A stretch of 64,000 nucleotides of DNA, taken from assembly GCA_001414345.1 (NCBI GenBank), contig LLCB01000110.1, positions 106,330 to 170,329 of the forward strand, given 5' to 3'. The notes beneath the pieces are model-generated. The model was not told the DNA's origin. It saw only the letters and a program-made list of their open reading frames with translations, and ran no database searches. The stretch is from Hymenoscyphus infarciens (taxonomy: Eukaryota; Ascomycota; Leotiomycetes; Helotiales; Helotiaceae). Positions 56,374-64,000 of the stretch are shown here, piece after piece. The stretch's first letter is position 1. Each line of letters begins with the position of its first letter. Made by a program: the position numbers and the translations under genes.

Positions 56374-59300
56374 TGTGAAGAAGCGGATTCGTGAAAATAT
56401 GCTTAAACTAAAGGACGTATGATATTCAAGTTGTGACGGTCGGGTATCTGGGTGGAAGGTGAGGTGTTAGCAAAGTTGATCCATGGTGGTGGTGGTCGCT
56501 CTGCCATCCCCAATTGACCAAGACGCCATCCGATGTCAACAGACAGGCGATATCTATCTATCCCGTCCTGCTCCAATCGACCCGTGATATCGAGCGACGG
56601 GTTGAGATGAGAGTGGTACATACATTTGACAAGCGACCGAGACGATATCTGAAGTTTTGCGCGTGTTTTCAACGATGGACGAATTGATCGGAGGAGTGCG
56701 ATTTTTTTAGGGGCTGCAAATTGTATCGGGTGAATTGAGATGGTAGGTTGATTTTTACAGGTCTTTCGAGGAGAAGTCAAGTCGATAAAGTCGCTGTTCC
56801 AAAGGAATGTGGTAGAGTGTCGAGACACTCGGAGTTGGGAGGGAATGCTGGAGGGAGGAGGAAAAGATCGTGAGGTTGCAGGTGAGATCTGGGGCAGATG
56901 GCAATGAAGGGGAGAAGAGGAGGAGAGGAGAGTGGAATTAAGAGCCGGGACCAGGGAGAAAAGGGATCATTAGAGATTGGCCTTGGCACTTGGCGCCCGT
57001 GAGTTTGCCGATGCAGGGTACCAGGGTACCAGGGTACCAGGACGGACACCTGCCAGCGAGGGCAGGCGCGACGCGAAGCAGACTAGCCTGATTGGGAATA
57101 GCTTCAGAGTGGTTTGGCCACACCTCAACCAGGCTACTTCTAAATTGGGCTTAAATGGCCCCAAAGTGGCTTGGTCAGGGGTCGCGTTGCTTCCAGCGTT
57201 GCTCCAACTTCCGTACTGTCGCTCCAGCGTTGGCCCAGCGCAGGTCCAACAACACCAAGCTAAGCTCTGCATTGACAAGCCCGGAGGGCCACTAAAACCA
57301 ACCAACCACCCACTGACCCACTGACAGCTCAGCCAAGAATTTCAACAGTGGGGATTTGAAAAGCAAGTCGGTGGGTCTTCTGACCGTATGTGGTAGGCAA
57401 CACCGCTCTCTGAGTGGGCACGGAAGGGTGCGAGTCTGCAGGAAGGGATCCGCCTTGGCCGCGCCGTCCTTTTCAACGCAATCCAGGAACCACGACAGGG
57501 TTCCTCCCAGGATCCTTCAGGGATCCTCCCAGATTGCCCAAAGGGGGCTGGGATAGTCTTTGTCGGCTAAAATTGTTGGTTCGAAACTGATTTCCCAAGA
57601 TTGACGCAAGAATTCAATTTACCAAGTATTTTCAGGGCAAGAACCACCGGCCATGCAACGCTCCAAACACACTTTCGGGCCTTTCTCAAGACTTTAGGCT
57701 CGCCCTCCACCAGATTCCAGGCTTTTAGGATTCTCACCAGTGCCACCACGGTGGCCACAGGCTCTCGGCTTGGGCACTCGAGGTGGGATTTCAGGCTTGG
57801 ATTCTCGTATTCAAACGGCCCGGGCTTGCTCTTGTTTTCTTCCTCCTTCCACCTTCTCTTCTTCCTCTTTTGAAAATCAATACAATCCTCAGCCGAGGTT
57901 GGCGGTGATATCCTCTTGACTCTTCCTCATTTCTCACGACCTCCCAACGTCTCACTTATCAATCTCTTTGCCAAATGGCACCAAGGATCACAGCGTGTTG
58001 ACTGGTTACTCGCTAAGCCGCTGATGACAGCGATGCAGGGCATTTGCCAATTACTCGCCAACCGTTGGTTCAGTTGTTGGCGCTGCACTCTCGGTTGATT
58101 CTGATCGCCCTGCACTCCGATATATATAAAATCCTTCCAAATGGCGCGGCGAATGGTCGAAAGCAGAGGATGACGAGAGCTGCGCTGTCTTTGCATCTAT
58201 TCCAGACGAGTTCAGGGTGACTAAGAGTCTTATTCATCTTCCCCAAATCCAGATCTGGCATCTAGATGATGGTGACTACTCTATCTCTCTCGCTGCTCTC
58301 CCGCCAGAATAGCGTTTGTTTCCCCCCTGCGAATCATGACGATCTCATCTGATTTGGCTGGTGTTTTGGACGCATGAATCTGACGGGTCATTGGGGTGGC
58401 GGCGAGGCCGTGCTACCCCGGTGGGTGTTCATCTGTTCATCTGTTCATCCAACTTTGGTTGGCAGAAGAGGTTGGCAACCAACTTGGCAATTTCGGCTTG
58501 AAAATAGGCCAATGATGAAGCCGCTAATCTCGCACCATTGAGCCTCTAATCTGGAGATGAACACAACTGAGGAACCCGGCACATTACGCGACTCGAGTGG
58601 GCCAGAGGAGATGACACGGGTAAAAGCAGTTCTCGCTGCCAACCTTCTCTGCCACAATGGTCGTCGCAGAAACGAAAACTCGCCAGAACAAGTCCGAGAT
58701 TTCCCATTCCCATAAACAATAGGGGGGGAAGTTGGAAGATTAACGAGATTAATTAATCGCAATGTTGGAACTTGGGCGGACCATTTTCTTCACCTGCAAC
58801 GTCACAACGTCACCAGCATTCGTACGTTGGTAGGGCTACCCATTTACCTGTTGAAGAGGCTGAATTTCCAACTGGATGACGACTAACAAGAGACAAGGAG
58901 TGGGCGTACGGATACAGAAAGAACACGATGTGTTGCATGGCATTAGACGATGGAAGAAATTGACTTTTCTGATGGCATTGTAAAATTTTGGCATCACCAG
59001 AGCCATTGGCCCATCTCGCCAGGTTCTACCTAGGTATCCAAACACTGGGTTAGGAAGTATATCTCGTCAATTAAGTATTCGCCTTCCTCTCGAGGCGTCG
59101 CGATAACAACTTACAACAGACTTTGTACCAACCAAATGTTGCTCAATGTTTGATCTCTTTACGACTGCCTCAATCTTCAAACACGGCACGGCATTACCCC
59201 TGATTAGATTCAGGAACAGCCTTCTGGTTGGATAAATCTCCTCCTCAACTGCCGCTCAACATAATTTTAGATCTCTACAACCAATAGGCTTCAAGAGCAA

Positions 59301-59714
59301 CACTCCACGAACTAGTCACTTCAGCGCAACTGTTGTTTACAAACAAAGTGTCGACGAGGTAAATATTTTGACGTTGCAAAAGCCGGTAGGGAGCCTGGAA
59401 CCTGTGGTATGGGATGTATTGCAACCAAATCTAAAAGGTTGACCATAGGCCGACCTAACACCAATTCTTCACAGGGTCTACTCTCCTTTCTAATAAGCGG
59501 TGAAAGAAGTTTTCTCGAGGATCTACAGCGAGCAGTCATTTCGTTATCAAAGTTTTCTGTATACAGTACCTCGACATCAGATGGAAAGCATAGCACAGCA
59601 CTTAGGAAGAAACACCACTCGTCTACTTTCAATGTTCCCAGTTGGCAAAATTTGAGAACGAGAATCTCGTAGCATTTTCCCTAGTCGTGAAACCCGAGAC
59701 TTTCGCCGAACGGT
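56374..59714. other. 3.3-kb intergenic region upstream of the SUN gene
   Basis: The proximal part is probably promoter and 5' UTR. At 57016-57041 GGGTACCA is repeated three times, and AGGATCC/GGGATCC repeats lie at about 57508-57531. The rest contains chance-like ORFs only. Composition is normal until it changes sharply at about 59715. Confidence 0.45.
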
Positions 59715-61799
59715 AGTTATCACGCGACTAAATAGTTACTGCTACTAATCGCTTAGTTATACTCTTATCTATAAGCTTCGCTGAATAAGTTAGATAAGAG
59801 AAGATAATATATAAACTCTAGTAATATAATAATTTATACTATATAAGTACTTTCTTATACTTAGAAATAATTATCTACGTACTACTATTATATCTATTTA
59901 TAAAAAATTAGAAAATAAACCTAGAATACTATTTAGTTTCTTTTAACTAAATTCTAAGACTTAAGATTATAAAAAGTAGCTAAAAGAGTTTAATTATTTC
60001 TTATTAGAAACTCTAGTATTAACTTAATAGAAGACTTAGTCTTTTATATATATATAAAACTTATAAATTTATAAAACTTTCTAGTTTTATTCTTTTCTAT
60101 AAATTAAGTTAAACTTTTTTAGTATTTATAATAAAGAGATAGAGAGGTAATAATAGTATTTTAAAAATAAAAAGAGATATAAATAGCTACTAAAAACAGA
60201 AAGTCTTTTTTTATATTATAAAAAAAGACTTAAAAAGAAGATAAATAAATAATTTAAAGACTTCTTCTATTATATAAACTAAGAAGGTTTTTATAGCTTT
60301 TAATAAAACTACTTTTTTAATCGATATTATATATAGATAAAAATAAAAAGAAAGAGAATAATTTTAATAATTTTTTAAAGAATTATAAAGTTATATTTAT
60401 TTTCTAATCTAGAGAATAAAGTGCTTATTACTACTATTAGTATAAAAAATAGTAATTAATACTTTTATTAATAAAATAATTATAAATAATTAGAATATAT
60501 ACTATCTACTTAATTACTAAAAAGTAACTATTTTACTATTTAATTAAATACTCTCTAAATTTAGCTTATATTAAAAGTACTCTAGTTTTAAAAAAGAGAG
60601 AATTTAGTTAGGAACTTATTTCTCTTTTATTTACTTATTCGCTTTCTCGCTTCTCTAAGACTCTAGAGCTAGTTCTAGTATTTACTATACTTTTCTTTTT
60701 ATAATAATACGAAATATATACTACTATTAAAGAGCTATATTATAACGGTACGAAATATATACAACTATAGTAGAGGTATATAGGAGTACGTATAGTAGAA
60801 TAACGTATATAGATACTAGGTACTAATATAGAAGAAAATAATAACTGTCTCTCTACTATACCGAATATGAACGTCTATATATAAGAAGGTCGGAAGCTTC
60901 TAAGTTCTAATAATAATAATAACCGAGCCTTGCCTAATATAGCTAATACTAAATAATAAGAGTTGAAAAGCTAAATATATAACTTCTAATCCTTTAGAAA
61001 GCTAAATATATAATATCTGAACCTTAATCCCTTCTGTATATAAATATTAGATATTAATACCTTTAGCACTTCGCTTATATAAGTATTAGTTATTTATAAT
61101 CTCAGCCTTAGGGGTATTAGAGGTATCGGCACTGCTTAGAGGTATCAGTAGTTTTACGAATGCTGATAATTTAGAATAGTACTATTATATAATAATCTAA
61201 GATAGTATACTATTATATTCTCTCTCTTTTAAAAAGACTTGTCCTAAGTCTTTAGTTATCGATTAGTATAGTATTAGGTTGATTAGAGTATTATTTATCT
61301 TTTTATTATAAAGAATATAACCTTGTCTTACTATTATAGTATCTAGTAGTCGGAGTAGGGTTAGTAGCTAGTAGTATTATCGTTTTAAGAGCTAATTGCT
61401 CTTTATTTACTACTATATACTATATAATAATAAGATATAAATAAAAGAGAAGCTGATAATTGGCTAGTAGATAGAAAGTAGCACGCTACTATAGAGTTAT
61501 TATATTCTTACTATTATTATATATTATAATAGTAATTATTAAATAATAAATAATAATCGTAAAGCGATAGCTATTATTATAAGTAGTATATTAATAAGCG
61601 ACTTTTCTCTAATTCTAACTTCTCTTCTTCTTTTCTTTTTATCTAAATAATATAAATAGTAAGAATACCTTCTAATTAGGTATATCCTTATATACTAACT
61701 TATCTCCTAGAATATATATATATATTATATATATATATATAAAAGTAAGTTCTTCTCTCCTTAATTAGACCTAATTTAAAGCTAATCTAATATAGTAAA

Positions 61800-62510
61800 A
61801 TGTCTCTTCTATATCCTCTTAATACGCTTCTAGCTATCTACTAAGTCTACTATATTTAGTGCCTTTAGGTAAAATCTTAGAATAGAGATTACGTATATGC
61901 TTTTAAGAAGCTAAAATTAAAGAAGTACGAGTACTATATAGAGTAGAATACTATATGTATTCTAGTAAGTTTAATCTTAAATATATACTAAATCCGTTCT
62001 AACTTAGGTAGTTACTATGGTTTATTAAGAAAGAGTTTAATAAGCTTTAAGGTAAGAAGGAGAAAGAGGAGGTTAAGAAGGCTACTAAGGCCTTAGATAA
62101 GGTATTAGTTGTTACTAGTATAGAGGTACTAAAGAATAGTTTAGAGGTATAGTTTATACTCTTAAAGAAGACTCGAGTACTTTATACTAAGGTTACTATA
62201 AGTACCCCTTATTTATTAGAAGGGTTTTAGTTACTAATATTTAATAGTTCTTACGCTATACTATAGAGGGTAAAACCTCTATCTAAACCTAGGTTTAGGT
62301 CCTTTTTAAGGCCTACTTAAAGAGTTTATAAGCGTCTCCTCTAAAGCCGGTTATAGGAGGTCGTCGAGGTAAGAAGCGTCCCTATAAGAAGGAGGTAGTA
62401 GAGGAAGAGCTAATTCGAGCTTCTTACGCTTAAGAGGGTAAGGAGGAGGATAATAAGTTAGAGGAAGAAGAGGCTACGGCCTAGAGAGAGTTAGTAGGCC
62501 CTGTTTTAGT
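61800..62510 (+). pseudogene. Degenerate plus-strand ORF, unidentified element
   Basis: Stop-interrupted but coding-like sequence, with a Lys/Glu-rich stretch (GKKEKEEVKKATKALDKV) near 62050-62110 and a basic patch (GRRGKKRPYKKE) near 62360. It runs opposite to the chromodomain retrotransposon, so it may be another element nested next to it. Family not determined. Confidence 0.4.
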
Positions 62511-62599
62511 AGTAACTCGGTCTTGGTTCTTTACTTTATTAATTTTAAACATTCCTACTAGTTAGTATTTTATCTTAGGTTTTTATTATAAGTTCCTTA

Positions 62600-64000
62600 T
62601 TAAGAGTAACTAGAATTAGAGAGTATTAATATTATAAATTAACTCTTTTATCTAATTCTTATCTAATTCCTATATATTAAGCTATTTAGAGAGGTGTTAG
62701 AGTAGTCCTAGCTCTTCTAGATATTTAGTATAAAAGTCTCTTAAACGATGTAGTAAACCTTAAAAATTATCTATAGGATACTAAGTAGGATCTAAATCGT
62801 ATTTAACCTATTTTACTTAATACTATAGCTATCTTTTAAAAAGTCTACTACTAAGTATTTCTTATACCTCCTATTCTTATACACCTTTAATAATATCTAG
62901 TAGAGGCTTTAAAGCCTCTTATCCTAGTAGAGGGGTGTTTAAATCCTTTAAAAGTATATTAAGAGTGAAAATACTATAAATTAATAAGCCTTTAGGAAGT
63001 TTTAGCTTATAGAAGTATCTTATATATTCTAGTATTTTAAAAGGTCTTATCTACTATTTAGTAAGCTTTTAACTAGAACGATTTATCTTAAGATTCTTAG
63101 TAGATAAGTAGACTTTATCTCTAATATCTTAGTTAATAGCTCTTTAGTATTAATTTATACTATCTTCTATCTTTTTCTAAGCCTTATCTATATTATCTTT
63201 AGCTATCTTCTAAGTAGAGTATATACGTTAGGCTACTTTTACTACCTTATCGTAGTTAAGTCGTTCCTAGAGAATAGAAGTCTTTAGCGTATTCTAGTCT
63301 TATAAAGTCTTTAAGTCGAGTCTAAACTTAAGCTAATAAGAGGTTATACTAATAGATAAGTATAGAAGTGTTATTTATACTTTATCTATTAAGAGGATTA
63401 ATTTACTCTAGTTATCTTAATAGTAGGTTATAAAGAGCCTTAGTCTCTAATTAATATATTAGTTTATTATCTTTGTCTATCTATCTATTTATTTATAATA
63501 GGTAGTACTAAGCTTAAGCTTAATATTGATTATTTAATAAAATTTAGTCTAAAATAATAATATAAATTAAGGTCCTTAATTAAACGTAATCGATTTAAAG
63601 TAGTAGCTAAAATAGTAAATCTATTAAATAAAAAGTTTAACTAGTTTTTTAGCATCTATAGTTAAGTAATAAGATATTAATACTAAATCCTTTCTAAGTT
63701 AGTTAATAAATACTAATATAGTATTAAATCTATGTTTATCTTTTAGAAATGATTTAAAGTCTATATATAAATATTATATAAGATAGTTAGATATAAGTAA
63801 AGGGTAAAGAAAGCCTTATTACTTAGTTTATTAAGAATAAGAGTATTTATAGGCTTAACAATTCCCTATATACCTTCTATAGTCTAAAAACATTCTAGCC
63901 TAGTAGTAGTATTATACTAATAACTAGTATATCTTTTTTATACTTAGGTAAGTACTAGATACTTAGTTATAGACTTCTTAGATTAGTTTTATATAGAGTT
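62600..64000 (-). mobile_element. RIP-degraded Ty3/Gypsy chromodomain retrotransposon, 3' part of pol
   Basis: Read on the minus strand, the stop-riddled frames still show the integrase region (around 63500-63830, e.g. FNTILVFIN and ISYYLTIDA), the integrase C-terminal DKVYLSTKNLKI (63119-63084) and a chromodomain-like stretch (VKYDLDP, YPIDNF, around 62770-62830). The order integrase core, GDxVYL-type module, chromodomain is that of chromoviruses of the Ty3/Gypsy group. Several stops fall where the family has Trp or Gln, as expected from RIP. Reverse transcriptase would lie beyond 64000. Not functional. Confidence 0.8.

Larger units (their letters stand above)
59715..64000. repeat. RIP-affected AT-rich repeat block
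   Basis: From just after the CGCGACTAA near 59725 the DNA becomes extremely AT-rich, with almost no CpA or TpG and many TpA steps. Neither strand has a long open frame. This is the expected product of C-to-T mutation at CpA on both strands of duplicated DNA. Runs off the right edge. Confidence 0.9.

Noticed and set aside
59321..59632. 103-codon minus-strand gene beside the RIP block
   Set aside because: No recognisable motif, no splice signals and poor start context; looks like chance.

Overview
The window looks like nuclear DNA of a filamentous ascomycete (Pezizomycotina), most likely a leotiomycete. The genes carry short GT-AG introns (about 50-150 nt) with CTRAY-like branch points. Their products are typical fungal ones: an Ure2-type GST, Gpd1, Aro3, an Msn2-like regulator, a SUN-family wall protein and an Izh-type PAQR protein. 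Gene-rich DNA alternates with AT-rich blocks that carry the mark of repeat-induced point mutation (RIP). The species call is inference.

Layout: 1-557 start of a glutathione S-transferase (minus, runs off the left edge); 2112-4214 coiled-coil/low-complexity protein; 4817-9596 glycogen debranching enzyme (minus), divergent from 10470-11834 glycerol-3-phosphate dehydrogenase; 12335-13629 DAHP synthase (Aro3 type); 14070-15340 cytochrome c1; 15933-22028 one very long or two adjacent genes ending in an MBD4-like HhH-GPD DNA glycosylase; 22701-24950 diphthine-ammonia ligase (minus); 25802-27770 Msn2/4-like zinc-finger factor (minus). A gene-poor stretch from 27771 to 43821 hides an eight-exon PAQR receptor gene (34029-35808, minus), visible only after splicing. 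Then follow 43822-45858 fungal protein of unknown function (minus), 48758-52123 Hcs1/SMUBP2-type helicase (ten exons, minus), 52643-53635 DUF202 membrane protein (minus) and 54983-56373 secreted SUN-domain protein (minus). From about 59715 to the right edge the DNA is AT-rich and stop-riddled, and holds a RIP-degraded Ty3/Gypsy chromodomain retrotransposon.

Most genes are independent housekeeping genes, not a cluster. Glycogen debranching, glycerol synthesis and an Msn2-like factor all belong to carbon reserve and stress physiology, but nothing in the sequence shows co-regulation beyond the shared GDB1/GPD promoter. Small mobile elements are the main unexplained structure: two 96-bp copies of one MITE in inverted orientation 16 kb apart (one mismatch), a 242-bp element with perfect 36-bp inverted repeats in the helicase promoter, and an imperfect foldback at 48.1-48.3 kb. 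I found no tRNA, rRNA or CRISPR array. Splice sites were read by eye, but every multi-exon model given keeps frame throughout.
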